Below the pieces are notes generated by a model that was not told the DNA's origin, made no database searches, and saw only the letters and a list, made by a program, of their open reading frames with translations. Positions 15,673 to 23,926 of a stretch of DNA of 43,435 nucleotides are shown in pieces. The stretch lies in NCBI GenBank assembly GCA_964393335.1, contig CAYMTN010000013.1, positions 1 to 43,435 on the forward strand, given 5' to 3'. The translations under genes and the position numbers were made by a program. The number at the start of each line of letters is the position of its first letter. Positions within the stretch are counted from its first letter, which is position 1. Origin of the DNA: CAYMTN01 sp964393335 (GTDB lineage Bacteria; Chloroflexota; Anaerolineae; Aggregatilineales; Aggregatilineaceae).

Positions 15673-16893
15673 TCAATCCATGTGCAACACGGACCGGATG
15701 CGCGTGATCGCCCAATCGACCTGGTCACGCGTGATGATCAGCGGCGGGGCGAAACGGATGATGTTGTGATGCGTTTCTTTGGCGAGAATGCCGGTGCTTT
15801 GCAGCGCCTCGCAGAAGCGGCGCGCGCCCCCGGCCTCTGGTCGCAGCTCAATGCCGATCAGCAGCCCTTTGCCGCGCACTTCTTTAACGTGCGGGCTGTT
15901 GATCTCGGCGAGCTGCTCCTGGAAGTACTCGCCCATGATCGCGGCGTTGTCGATCAGGTCTTCTTCGACCAGCACGCGCAGCGCCGCCCGCGCGACGGCG
16001 GCGGCCAGCGGGTTGCCGCCGAAGGTGCTGCCGTGATCGCCGGGCTTAAACACGCCCAGGATTTCACGGCTGGCCAGCATGGCGGAGACTGGGTAAAACC
16101 CGCCCGACAGCGCTTTGCCAATCGTCACGGCGTCGGGGCGCACGTCCTCATGATCGCAGGCAAACAACCTGCCGGTGCGGCCCAGGCCGGTTTGAATTTC
16201 GTCGGCGATCATCAACACGTTGTGGCGCGTGCAGATGTCGCGCACGCGGCGCAGATAGCCGTTCGGTGGCACGACTACGCCGCCTTCGCCCTGGATCGGC
16301 TCGACGAGAAACGCGACCGTGTTCGGCGTGATGGCGGCTTCGAGCGCGCTGGCGTCCCCGAAGGGCACCAGCGTAAAACCGGGCGTGTACGGCCCGAACC
16401 CGGCGCGGTACTGCGGCTCCGAGCTAAAACTGATGATCGAGATCGTGCGTCCGGCGAAATTGCCGGTACACGCGATGATCTCGGCCTGGCCATCCGGCAC
16501 GCCCTTCACCTGATAGCCCCATTTGCGCGCGGCTTTGAGCGCGGTTTCGACGGCTTCGGCCCCGGTGTTCATGGGCAGCACCATCTCGTAGCCGGTTAGC
16601 TCGCATAACTCCTGGCAGAACGGGCCTAACTGGTCATTACGAAAGGCGCGGCTGGTCAGCGGCAGGCGTTCGGCTTGCTCGATGAGCGCCGCGCGGATGC
16701 GGGGATGCGCGTGGCCCTGGTTGACGGCGCTGTAGGCGCTCAGGCAGTCCATGTAACGGTTGCCCTCGACATCCCACACCCACACGCCCTCTCCCCGGCT
16801 TAACACAACATCCAGCGGGTGATAATTGTGCGCTCCGTACTGGTCCTCCAATGCGATGAGGTCTTGAGACGAGAGGTGAAGCACGGTTTCCAT
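15673..16893 (-). CDS. rocD: Ornithine--oxo-acid aminotransferase
   Basis: 406 residues, full length for class-III PLP aminotransferases of the ornithine delta-aminotransferase group, which convert ornithine and 2-oxoglutarate to glutamate semialdehyde and glutamate. Motifs include GNRYMDCLSAYSAVNQGHAH (44-63), NTGAEAVETALKAARKWGY (109-127), IADEIQTGLGRTG (229-241) with the PLP aspartate D231, and the Schiff-base lysine K260 in TIGKALSGGFYPVSA. The start METVLHLSS lies 12 nt after AAGGGA. The close match to the OAT signature makes rocD more likely than acetylornithine aminotransferase. It would link arginine/ornithine breakdown to proline or glutamate in the cytoplasm. A good promoter and a terminator bracket it as a single transcription unit. 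Confidence 0.93.
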   Translation of the reverse strand: METVLHLSSQDLIALEDQYGAHNYHPLDVVLSRGEGVWVWDVEGNRYMDCLSAYSAVNQGHAHPRIRAALIEQAERLPLTSRAFRNDQLGPFCQELCELTGYEMVLPMNTGAEAVETALKAARKWGYQVKGVPDGQAEIIACTGNFAGRTISIISFSSEPQYRAGFGPYTPGFTLVPFGDASALEAAITPNTVAFLVEPIQGEGGVVVPPNGYLRRVRDICTRHNVLMIADEIQTGLGRTGRLFACDHEDVRPDAVTIGKALSGGFYPVSAMLASREILGVFKPGDHGSTFGGNPLAAAVARAALRVLVEEDLIDNAAIMGEYFQEQLAEINSPHVKEVRGKGLLIGIELRPEAGGARRFCEALQSTGILAKETHHNIIRFAPPLIITRDQVDWAITRIRSVLHMD

Positions 16894-16963
16894 AACGTGG
16901 TGTCCCTTAAAAATATTAGCTGTTCATTCACTACTGTCGGGAACAAGCAGTACCGATGTTTAG

Positions 16964-16993
16964 ATTATACAGGTTCCAACAGACCATTGGCAG
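16964..16993 (-). promoter_or_regulatory. Sigma-A type promoter for rocD
   Basis: On the minus strand CTGCCA (16988-16993), an 18-nt spacer and a perfect TATAAT (16964-16969) lie about 70 nt ahead of the rocD start. Confidence 0.7.
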
Positions 16994-17058
16994 ACCAAGT
17001 AGCACCATATTGGTCCGGTGCAGAGAGAGCAGCAGAAATATCGTGGCGATGCCCCGCT

Positions 17059-17406
17059 CTAGGATTGTAGCGAGTCGATAAGCTCGGCCAGCCTGGAAAT
17101 AAGTGGCGGCAGATCAACAGAAATAATCTGCCAGATGATATCCAGGTCTACGTCAAAGTAACCATGAATCAACCGGTTGCGAGTTCCGGCAATTTGCTGC
17201 CAGGGAATCTCAGGGGAGGCGGCTTTGAGCGAGTCCGATACGTTCTTTGACGCTTCGCCAATGATCTCCAGCAGGCGGACAATCGCCAGGGTGAGCATTT
17301 CGTCAGGGTCCAGATCGTCTCGCGTGCGGTCTTCGGTGAACGCGACTGCTTTTTGGGCCGCGTCCAGCATGTGATTCAACCGGACAACATCTTCATTAGC
17401 TGCCAT
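17059..17406 (-). CDS. hepT: HepT-like ribonuclease toxin (DUF86)
   Basis: 115 residues, typical for HepT. The protein is all-helical, with the RX4HXY catalytic motif as R76-N-R-L-I-H81-G-Y83, including the terminal tyrosine that the cognate MntA modifies by AMPylation in studied systems. LAIVRLLEIIGEASKNVS at about 40-57 is the usual HepT helix ahead of the active site. The ATG at 17406 overlaps the end of mntA by 11 nt, the standard antitoxin-then-toxin order. The RNA target is unknown. The catalytic residues are intact, so it is a complete module. Confidence 0.92.
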   Translation of the reverse strand: MAANEDVVRLNHMLDAAQKAVAFTEDRTRDDLDPDEMLTLAIVRLLEIIGEASKNVSDSLKAASPEIPWQQIAGTRNRLIHGYFDVDLDIIWQIISVDLPPLISRLAELIDSLQS

Positions 17407-17695
17407 ACAGTACAACGGCCTCCGACTGTACCCGATCGCGGAAATACCGGCTTAAAAACCCAGGAGTGTTTAGATCGACTCGCCGCCCTAACAGTGAGGA
17501 TAATTGTTCTTCGATCTCGAAGAAAACCAGCCCAGGAACATGATCGGGATCGAATTCCACCAATACGTCTATATCACTCTCCGGGCCGAAATCGTCACGC
17601 AAGATGGACCCAAACAGCGCCAGTTTAGTGATATGATGCTCCCGGCAGAATGCGGCGATGGTTTCATAGGGCACGGCGATAGGCACGCGGTTCAC
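17396..17695 (-). CDS. mntA: MntA-like nucleotidyltransferase antitoxin
   Basis: 99 residues, minimal nucleotidyltransferase. The MntA signature GSX10DXD is exact: G29-S30, ten residues, then D41-I-D43, followed by VLVEFD. Family knowledge: MntA transfers AMP units to the HepT tyrosine and so silences it. The GTG start at 17695 overlaps the stop codon of the upstream glycosyltransferase as GTGA, which implies translational coupling; an internal GTG three codons later is the alternative. There is no separate promoter visible in between, so the pair probably depends on the glycosyltransferase promoter. Confidence 0.92.
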   Translation of the reverse strand: MNRVPIAVPYETIAAFCREHHITKLALFGSILRDDFGPESDIDVLVEFDPDHVPGLVFFEIEEQLSSLLGRRVDLNTPGFLSRYFRDRVQSEAVVLYGS

Positions 17696-18993
17696 GGGGC
17701 GTCCTCCTCCTCGTCCATGTGTTCGAGCGCTTCCTGAATCTGGTTGACGAAATGGGCCGCCTCGCGGGCATCCATGTGCAGCGTCGGGTCTTCGTGCCCG
17801 ATCAACTTGTCGTAAGCGTCACGCAGCAGCGCCGCGCTGTGATCCCAGGCGTGGTGATCCGCGACCCAGGCGCGTCCCTGGCGGCCCATTTCCGCGCCTT
17901 TAGCGGGATGTTCGAGCAGGTCGAGCACGGCATCGGCAAAAGCGCGCGGTGAATCGCGCAGCAGCATGTGTGTCCCGTCCTGCGCGTCGAGTCCTTCCGC
18001 GCCCACCGGCGTACTGACGACGGGGCAGCCGCACGCCAGCGCTTCCATCAGTTTGAAGCGCGTGCCGCTGCCGCTGCGCAGCGGGCACACAAACAGCGCG
18101 CTGCTTTGCAGGTAAGGCCGGGTATCGTCTACCAGGCCGGTCACCGTGACGGCGGTATCCGGGTCATTGTGCAGCGCGATCAGCTCCGGCGGCGGGTCTT
18201 TGCCGACGATCATCAACTGGACGTCGCCGCGCTGCCGGCGGATCAGCGGCAGAATCTCCGCCGCAAAATACAGCATGGCGTCCGTGTTGGGGAAGTATTT
18301 GTAGTCGCCCATGTAAACCAGCGTGCGGTTGTCGCGCTCGACGGTGTCATCCGGGTGGAAAAAATCCACATCGACGCCGTTGGGCGCGTGGATCGTGTGC
18401 ACGCCGGGCGTCACGCGTTTGATCGTAGCCTCGTCTACGTCCGACATCACGCCCACGACGGTCGTATCCGCCCAGGCGCGCGGCTCCCACAGCCGCATTT
18501 TCAGCGCTTCCAGCGCGATGGCGGGCCGCGTGAACCAGGGTTTAGCGACCTGGACATGCCGCCCCCACGCCACGTACTCAATCGCCGGTTCGGAGAGCAG
18601 GACCGGCATGCCGAGCTGCGACGGCAGGTTGGGCAGCATGTAGAACGATTCCACATGAATCAGCACGATCGACCGTTCCTGGAGCACACGCAGCACGGTG
18701 CGTTCCATGTCCGGCGTATGGTAGAGGCGCATGGTGACCGGTTTGGGCGAGGTCAGGCTGAGCAGCGCGGCCCTGAGTCTGCCGGGGCTGGGCGCGCGGT
18801 CCACGACGATCAACTCGCACAGCTCGCGCATCGGGGACAGGTCGAATTCCTGCTCGTCCGGGCGGCCAAAACACACCAGCGTGATCCGGTAATAAGCGCG
18901 CAGGTGTTTCACGAGGTTGTATGTCCGGCTGCGCCCGCCGCTGTTAGGTGGGTAGGGCAGGTACGGCGTCAGCATCAAGATATGTGGTTTCAT
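17692..18993 (-). CDS. GT4-family glycosyltransferase
   Basis: 433 residues. The N-terminal half starts MKPHILMLTPYLPYPPNSGG, with GGRSRTYNLVKHL, the acceptor-side fold of GT-B enzymes. The C-terminal half has LVYMGDYKYFPNTDAMLYF, LMIVGKDPP, VTGLVDDTRPYL and CPLRSGSGTRFKLMEALACG, the donor-sugar site with the conserved glutamate in KLMEA. This is the pattern of GT4 transferases that use nucleotide sugars in polysaccharide or glycan assembly. No transmembrane helix is present, so it acts in the cytoplasm or at the inner membrane face. The sugar is unknown. A good promoter (19025-19054) and a GGGGAGA ribosome site precede it. It ends in a GTGA overlap with mntA. Confidence 0.9.
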   Translation of the reverse strand: MKPHILMLTPYLPYPPNSGGRSRTYNLVKHLRAYYRITLVCFGRPDEQEFDLSPMRELCELIVVDRAPSPGRLRAALLSLTSPKPVTMRLYHTPDMERTVLRVLQERSIVLIHVESFYMLPNLPSQLGMPVLLSEPAIEYVAWGRHVQVAKPWFTRPAIALEALKMRLWEPRAWADTTVVGVMSDVDEATIKRVTPGVHTIHAPNGVDVDFFHPDDTVERDNRTLVYMGDYKYFPNTDAMLYFAAEILPLIRRQRGDVQLMIVGKDPPPELIALHNDPDTAVTVTGLVDDTRPYLQSSALFVCPLRSGSGTRFKLMEALACGCPVVSTPVGAEGLDAQDGTHMLLRDSPRAFADAVLDLLEHPAKGAEMGRQGRAWVADHHAWDHSAALLRDAYDKLIGHEDPTLHMDAREAAHFVNQIQEALEHMDEEEDAP

Positions 18994-19024
18994 GGGTGCT
19001 TCTCCCCATTCAAATCTGCCGCAC

Positions 19025-19054
19025 AGTGTACAGGGTGACGCGATACGGCGTCAA
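19025..19054 (-). promoter_or_regulatory. Sigma-A type promoter for the glycosyltransferase-mntA-hepT operon
   Basis: On the minus strand TTGACG (19049-19054), an 18-nt spacer and TACACT (19025-19030) stand about 32 nt upstream of the glycosyltransferase ATG. Confidence 0.7.
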
Positions 19055-19211
19055 ATGGCGCTGAGAGGACGCCGCCACTCTTTTGGTTGCGGCTTGTACG
19101 CGCGGCGGGTCGTGGGATGGGCGTTGTTCTGCAAACGTCGCGCGCCGGGGCGACTTGCACTACAATTGCCCCTGTCACCGCCTGCTGCACGAACCGGAGG
19201 AAGTCACCCGC

Positions 19212-20006
19212 ATGATTCGCCGTGACGAAACAGACGCCATCTGGCTGATTCACCAGGCCGCACACGCGGTTATGGCCGGGCAGATCGCCGCGCATTGGAC
19301 CGGCAGCGGTGCGATGGTCGCCGCCCCGCGTGACGAACTGCTGATCGCGGCCATCTGTCATGACGCCGGATGGGCGGCGGCAGAACAGCATCCGCGCATC
19401 AATGGCGATGGGCTGCCGCGCACCTTCACCGAAATGGACCTGCTCGATCATTTTTCGATCTGGCAGCACGGCATCGAAGCCGTGTTCGTGCAGAACCGGT
19501 ATGCCGGGCTGTTGACCAGCCTGCACTGCACGGCGCTCTACGAACAGCGCCTGCGCCTGGTGGACGATCCGCCGCAAGACCGCGCCCGAATCCAGGTGTT
19601 TTTGGAGAAGTGGCACGGCTGGCAGCGCCTGGTGATCGCCGCGCTGACCGATCACCCGCGTTATAGCTCAGCGGTCCACCCGCCGCGCCTGGGCGAAAAT
19701 CTGCGGCTGCTCCAGGTGTGGGATTACCTGTCGCTGCTGCTGTGTATGAGCACGGTTCGCGAGCGGACGCTTGAGGATATTCCGTTGGCAACCGGCGAGC
19801 GCGGGACGCTGCGCGTGGCGGCCAGCGGCGAGCGCGGCATGGCGCTCGATCCGTTTCCGCTCGACCAGCCGCTGACGCTGTGGATTGATGCGCGGCGGCT
19901 CACCGGTGGTCCCTTTGCAAGTGACGAAAAACTGCGCGATGCCCTGGTCGATGTGCCGTACAGGCCGCTCGTCTTTGAGATTACGCGCTTTGATGCGGCG
20001 CGGTAG
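19212..20006 (+). CDS. DUF3891 family protein
   Basis: 264 residues. The sequence matches the DUF3891 layout: an N-terminal MIRRDETDAIWLIHQAAHAV, an AICHDAGW segment (H50-D51), FTEMDLLDHFSIWQHGIEAV, then LLTSLHCTALYEQR and ERVQ-like helices, and a mixed C-terminal half. The paired His-Asp and other conserved histidines recall HD-domain metalloenzymes, but the family has no established function. The ATG at 19212 follows GGAGGA at about 10 nt. It is followed 33 nt later by the response regulator gene, in the same direction and probably the same transcript. Confidence 0.85.
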   Translation: MIRRDETDAIWLIHQAAHAVMAGQIAAHWTGSGAMVAAPRDELLIAAICHDAGWAAAEQHPRINGDGLPRTFTEMDLLDHFSIWQHGIEAVFVQNRYAGLLTSLHCTALYEQRLRLVDDPPQDRARIQVFLEKWHGWQRLVIAALTDHPRYSSAVHPPRLGENLRLLQVWDYLSLLLCMSTVRERTLEDIPLATGERGTLRVAASGERGMALDPFPLDQPLTLWIDARRLTGGPFASDEKLRDALVDVPYRPLVFEITRFDAAR

Positions 20007-20039
20007 TGCGGCGCTGTGATACGGTGAGAGGAGAGAATC

Positions 20040-20768
20040 ATGATCGGCAAAACGAACCTCAAAGTGTTGATTCTCGATACTGATTTTTACGCGCGGCAGG
20101 CGCTGAACAGTTATCTCGCCTGGGACCGCCGGACGCGTGTCGTTCACCTGGCCGAGACGATGGACTCGGTGACGGACTACGTGCAGGCTGTCGATCACTC
20201 CGAGTGGCCGGACGTGGTGCTGCTTGACGCGCAGGCCGCCAGTTCACCCGCCGAACTGGCCCAACTGGTGCGGCTTATCGAAGACACGATCCCCAGGGTC
20301 ATGACGCTGGTGTTGGACCGCCGCTTCAACCTGGAGACGGTCCGCGCGGTAGAAAAAGCCCGCGTAAACGGCTACCTGCTGCGTAACGAACTGCGGATTC
20401 GTATCGCGTCCGCGATCTGCTGGGCGCAAAAACACGATTTTGTGGTGACACAGGGCGTCAAAGATGCGCTGAAAGATGAATTTGAAGGGCGGTTGTTCCG
20501 CGCGGAAGTCGTGCCCGAACGGCGCGAATACCCGGAGTTGACCGCGCGCGTATTGCAGGCGCTGAATCTGTGCGTGGTGGAGGGCATGTCGGCGGAACTG
20601 GCCGCCGATGAAATGAGCATCAGCCCGCATACGGTGCGCAGCTACGTCAAAGAAGGGTATCGCATCCTCGAAACGTATGACGACACGATCTACCCGCCGG
20701 GCATGAGCGCCCAGGAAAAAGCGTACATGCGCATTACGGCGCTGGTCGAAGACAGCGACGGCTGTTGA
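20040..20768 (+). CDS. LuxR-type response regulator-like protein
   Basis: 242 residues. The N-terminal receiver-like domain (about 6-125) has acidic residues D13 and D15 and a phosphoacceptor candidate D63 in VVLLDAQ. The usual KP lysine near the end of the domain is not obvious: VNGYLLRNE has arginine at the equivalent GYLLK. The C-terminal LuxR helix-turn-helix runs from LTARVLQALNLCVVEGM to ISPHTVRSYVKEGYRIL (about 167-210). The atypical receiver may respond to something other than phosphorylation. GGAGAG precedes the ATG. No histidine kinase is in the window. Confidence 0.83.
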   Translation: MIGKTNLKVLILDTDFYARQALNSYLAWDRRTRVVHLAETMDSVTDYVQAVDHSEWPDVVLLDAQAASSPAELAQLVRLIEDTIPRVMTLVLDRRFNLETVRAVEKARVNGYLLRNELRIRIASAICWAQKHDFVVTQGVKDALKDEFEGRLFRAEVVPERREYPELTARVLQALNLCVVEGMSAELAADEMSISPHTVRSYVKEGYRILETYDDTIYPPGMSAQEKAYMRITALVEDSDGC

Positions 20769-20773
20769 ACGCG

Positions 20774-20974
20774 CTAGCCGCCATCCGGCGGCGCGGATTC
20801 TTTGAGGCGTTGCAGAACCGCCTGTAAGGCGTCGATCTGCTCTTCCAATTCTTCGATGCGCAGCAGCATGGCCGCCGGGACCGAGTGCGCGGGCAGGCTG
20901 GCGACCAACTCAGCGTGGTCGCGCTTGAGGTGCGCCAGCGCGGCGCGGGGATCGTCCTGGGGTGGGGCGTTCAT
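20774..20974 (-). CDS. Small coiled-coil protein coupled to a ferredoxin
   Basis: 66 residues from the ATG at 20974, which overlaps the ferredoxin stop as ATGA. The sequence after a Pro-rich start is a helix with heptad-like leucines and charged residues (LRIEELEEQIDALQAVLQRL), so a short coiled coil is likely. No family is recognised. Its position suggests a partner or assembly factor for the ferredoxin (inference). Confidence 0.7.
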   Translation of the reverse strand: MNAPPQDDPRAALAHLKRDHAELVASLPAHSVPAAMLLRIEELEEQIDALQAVLQRLKESAPPDGG

Positions 20975-21195
20975 GGCGTCACGTCCTGGCGCACGACCGC
21001 GCCGCCGGGACACACGTACATGCACACCATGCAGCCCCAACAACGGCTCATATCCAAAAACGGCGCTTCCCCCCGGTCGATGAACCGGATCGCGTTGCCC
21101 CGGCACTGCTGTCTGGCGACACAGTCGTCACAGAGCAAACAGCGGTCTTCGTCGATGGTGAGTGGGGTGGTGGTGCGGGCAGTTCCGTTGGTCAT
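20971..21195 (-). CDS. 2[4Fe-4S] ferredoxin-like protein
   Basis: 74 residues, small soluble electron carrier. It has eight cysteines in two clusters: C19-x2-C22-x2-C25-x5-C31 and C52-x2-C55-x2-C58-x3-C62-P. The first set has five residues before the last cysteine and lacks the following proline, so the two clusters may differ in potential. No redox partner enzyme is adjacent. The ATG at 21195 has a weak GAGG site. Its last codons overlap the start of the 66-residue coiled-coil gene. Confidence 0.9.
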   Translation of the reverse strand: MTNGTARTTTPLTIDEDRCLLCDDCVARQQCRGNAIRFIDRGEAPFLDMSRCWGCMVCMYVCPGGAVVRQDVTP

Positions 21196-21431
21196 ACTAG
21201 CCGGCCTCGTCTAGCCACTTCTTTGCCTGTAAGAGACACAGATCAGACACATACAATCGGCCTGGCCGATCACTGGTGCCTGGTGATTGGTTTTTGGTGA
21301 AAATCGTCGCGGATACGCGCCTCTAACCAATAACCAAGAACTGACAACCGGTGTCCTATTGTGCGCGGTCTGATCGTTTGCTCCATTAGATGCGGCGACA
21401 AGGTATTTGGATGCAAAACTGCCCGCCGGGC

Positions 21432-22361
21432 CTACAACAACCGGAAGGCCCGGTCGTTGCGGTAATAGATCGCAACCGGCGTGCCCGGCCCCGGCAGCGG
21501 CAGACGCCGCAGGTCGTTGCGTATCTGGCTGGCACGGTGCACGATCACGCTGCCGGATGGCGTGCGGAAGCGGTATTCGACCATCAACTTGAAGTCACCT
21601 TCATCGTCTTCGCGCCCGGTGCAGCCGACCATCTCACCGCGCAGCAGGCGGCGGCCTCGCGCCAGCAGGTAGGGTCGTTTGCGGCGCACGATCCACAGGA
21701 TCACCAGCAGCAGGAATACGACCGACATGCCGATTGCGCCGATTGTCAGCCGGTCCCGCACCAGGTCGTCGGGGTTTTGCGCCGTCAGCCGCGACGTTGC
21801 CGGGTCGCCGGGCAGGTACTTCACCTCGATGGTGACCGGGTCGCCCCCGGAGGCTTGCCATTCGGCAAAGACGGGCAGCAGGGCGTCATAGTTGGCTTCG
21901 GTGATGGGCTGCTCATCCTGGAATTGTGCGGCGGCTCCCGAATCCGCCACGACCTCGAACGCATACGCCGCGTAGAACCGGTCGGCGTTGGTGATGCGTA
22001 GGTTGGTTAGCGTGCCCTGCGTCGTGACGCCGTTCTGGCGGAAGTCGTACCACGTCAGCAGCTCCGGCAGCGCCAGCGCCCACAACGCCGCCGCTACGAA
22101 TAACACCAGCAGCGCGATCAGGAACGGAACCCGGCTGCCGCGCTTGTGTTCGGAGATGCGTTTGGTTTCACGCGCGACGAATTTGGCGTTGGCCGGATTG
22201 AGCAAAAACAGCGTGTGTGAGGCGGGATGGCGGGGCTGGGACGCGGCGCGGCGCGGCTCTGAGGCGGCGCGGCGGCGGGCAGCCGCTGATTCCGGGCGCG
22301 CTGGTTCACGCTGTGGACCTGGAGTAGCGGGCGGTTCTGGGTGCTGAGGCGAGGCGGACAT
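21432..22361 (-). CDS. DUF3592-like membrane protein
   Basis: 309 residues from the ATG at 22361, which has GGAGGA 11 nt upstream just beyond an assembly gap. The N-terminal 60 residues are Pro/Ala/Arg rich and disordered. Two transmembrane helices are clear (VPFLIALLVLFVAAALWALA and IGMSVVFLLLVILWIV). Between them an extracytoplasmic domain has the DUF3592 pattern (a QGTLTNLRI strand and VTIEVKYLPGDPATSRL). The last 80 residues form a second cytoplasmic beta domain ending GTPVAIYYRNDRAFRLL. Function is unknown. It is the last gene before the 236-bp gap upstream of the ferredoxin, where I see no gene. Confidence 0.8.
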   Translation of the reverse strand: MSASPQHPEPPATPGPQREPARPESAAARRRAASEPRRAASQPRHPASHTLFLLNPANAKFVARETKRISEHKRGSRVPFLIALLVLFVAAALWALALPELLTWYDFRQNGVTTQGTLTNLRITNADRFYAAYAFEVVADSGAAAQFQDEQPITEANYDALLPVFAEWQASGGDPVTIEVKYLPGDPATSRLTAQNPDDLVRDRLTIGAIGMSVVFLLLVILWIVRRKRPYLLARGRRLLRGEMVGCTGREDDEGDFKLMVEYRFRTPSGSVIVHRASQIRNDLRRLPLPGPGTPVAIYYRNDRAFRLL

Positions 22362-22382
22362 TGGGCTTTTTTCCTCCGGGTG

Positions 22383-22392
22383 NNNNNNNNNN
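22383..22392. other. Assembly gap of 10 N
   Basis: The run of N interrupts the 3' end of the HEAT-repeat gene; true length is unknown. Confidence 0.99.
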
Positions 22393-22638
22393 ACTCTTGA
22401 CCGGTCCTGGTGCCGGGATCGACGGGCCGGCCTGGTTGAGCGCGTGCCAGGCGGCCTGCCGGACGGCGGAGTCCGGGTCGCGTTCATAGAGATGTTCGAA
22501 TACCTGCAACACGCGGGGATCGTCGCGCAGCGCGCTGAGGATCGTGATGCCGCGTATGCGTTCTATCGCGTCGTCGCTGCGCAGCAGTCGCAGGCTGCGC
22601 AGCACGTCGGTGGCGGTCGGGACGCTTGCATCGCTCAT
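22393..22638 (-). CDS. HEAT-repeat protein (3' end lost in gap)
   Basis: 82 residues are visible before the gap. They show two helical repeats (DDAIERIRGITILSALRDDP and RDPDSAVRQAAWHALNQAG) of the HEAT/PBS-lyase type, used for protein binding. The reading after the gap gives Pro- and Arg-rich residues and then runs into the DUF3592 start, so the true stop is probably within or just before the gap. The gene starts 25 nt after the PLD stop. Confidence 0.7.
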
Positions 22639-22663
22639 AGCAGCCGGGTCCTTACTCGGTGCC

Positions 22664-23926
22664 TCAACAACTGAAGGCGGATGATGGCATGGCCTGCGCT
22701 TCTGCCCAACGCCGGCTGAATTCCTCCAGGTAGGCGCGGGCCAGGTCAGGATTATGGATGATCAGCATGTTTTCGTCGTTGTCGTTGGCGGCGCTCTGTG
22801 AAAAGTTAAATGATCCCATCACGACGATGGACTCGTCGATGATGAAGACCTTGTCGTGCATGACGTCCGGGTTGCCGTCTTGCCGCACGTCCAGCCCGGC
22901 GCAGTACAGGGGCTTGACATAACTACGGCTGCTGGATTCGACGACGCCCTGTAGATCGACCGCGCCGGAGCGCGCCCGGTCGCGCAGCAGCTCCATCACG
23001 CTGCGCTCGGTGCCGTTATCGTTCCAGCGCATGCTGTCGGTGAACGAAAACGCCAGAAAGCGCACGGTGTGCGCCTGGCCGAGCAGTTCCGCCAGCCGGG
23101 CCGGGGCGTCCCCCTCGGCCTCAAAAATGACTTCGATCTGCGTGCCTTCGACGGTCACCACCGGGTTCGGCGTGTTTTGCGGCGACGACTTGCCGAACGA
23201 CCCGGCGAACAGCTCGTTGAACTCGGTGGCGTAATCGTCCGCCAACCGGCTGGACCGGATCAGCATCGAGTTGTTGTTATTGTTGTACATGCCGTTGACT
23301 GTGATATTGGTCGAGCCGGTCCACACATACAGCCCGTCGATGACAAAAAACTTGTTGTGCATCAAACCGTTGCGTGTCCCGTCCGTTTTGAGCGGGATAC
23401 CGGCGGCTTCGATTTGATCCAGCGTCGTTTCCGGGTCTTCGAGGCCGTATTCGCCAACGGAAACGACACGCACCATGACCCCCCGCAAACACGCGCGGAA
23501 CAGCGCATCGGTCACCGGCTGCGAGTTCATCTCAAACACGGCTACGTCCAGCGACTGCTGCGCGCCGTCAATCGCGCGGACCAGCGCGTCTTCAATCGGC
23601 GCGCCATGAAACTTGCTGGGGTCCTGGGTGTTGATCGGCTGCGTGAAATAGACCTGGAACCAGCCGCCGTCGTACCCGCCGGGGATCGGGATCAACTTGC
23701 CGCTGGGCGGGCTGGTCGTCGCGCTGCTCACAGTCGAGCCGCTGGTAGCAGGCACGGGCGTTGAATTGCCCGTAGAGGTGTTCAACACGTCGATGCCGAC
23801 GAATTGAGCGATCAGCACGATCAGCACCAGGACGGCCCCGGTGATGCCGGTGACGGCGGCGCGCTGCGTGTTGCTCGTTTTGGTGCTGCCACGCCGGGCG
23901 CGCCGGCTGCTGGTATTTTTGGTCAT
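22664..23926 (-). CDS. Membrane-anchored phospholipase D-family protein
   Basis: 420 residues. An N-terminal transmembrane helix (about 28-45) and a Ser/Thr/Pro linker precede two PLD half-domains. The first HKD motif is H190-x-K192-x4-D197 followed by GSTNIT, and the second is H357-x-K359-x4-D364 followed by GSFNFS. Both are complete, so a phosphodiesterase active site can form. The family includes phospholipases, cardiolipin synthases, and nucleases of the Nuc/helicase-like branch. The spacing and FEMNSQPVTDALFRACLRGVMVRV pattern resemble extracellular PLD-like nucleases and phospholipases, but the substrate cannot be decided. AGGAG precedes the ATG. The start overlaps the upstream gene stop as ATGA. 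Confidence 0.9.
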   Translation of the reverse strand: MTKNTSSRRARRGSTKTSNTQRAAVTGITGAVLVLIVLIAQFVGIDVLNTSTGNSTPVPATSGSTVSSATTSPPSGKLIPIPGGYDGGWFQVYFTQPINTQDPSKFHGAPIEDALVRAIDGAQQSLDVAVFEMNSQPVTDALFRACLRGVMVRVVSVGEYGLEDPETTLDQIEAAGIPLKTDGTRNGLMHNKFFVIDGLYVWTGSTNITVNGMYNNNNNSMLIRSSRLADDYATEFNELFAGSFGKSSPQNTPNPVVTVEGTQIEVIFEAEGDAPARLAELLGQAHTVRFLAFSFTDSMRWNDNGTERSVMELLRDRARSGAVDLQGVVESSSRSYVKPLYCAGLDVRQDGNPDVMHDKVFIIDESIVVMGSFNFSQSAANDNDENMLIIHNPDLARAYLEEFSRRWAEAQAMPSSAFSC

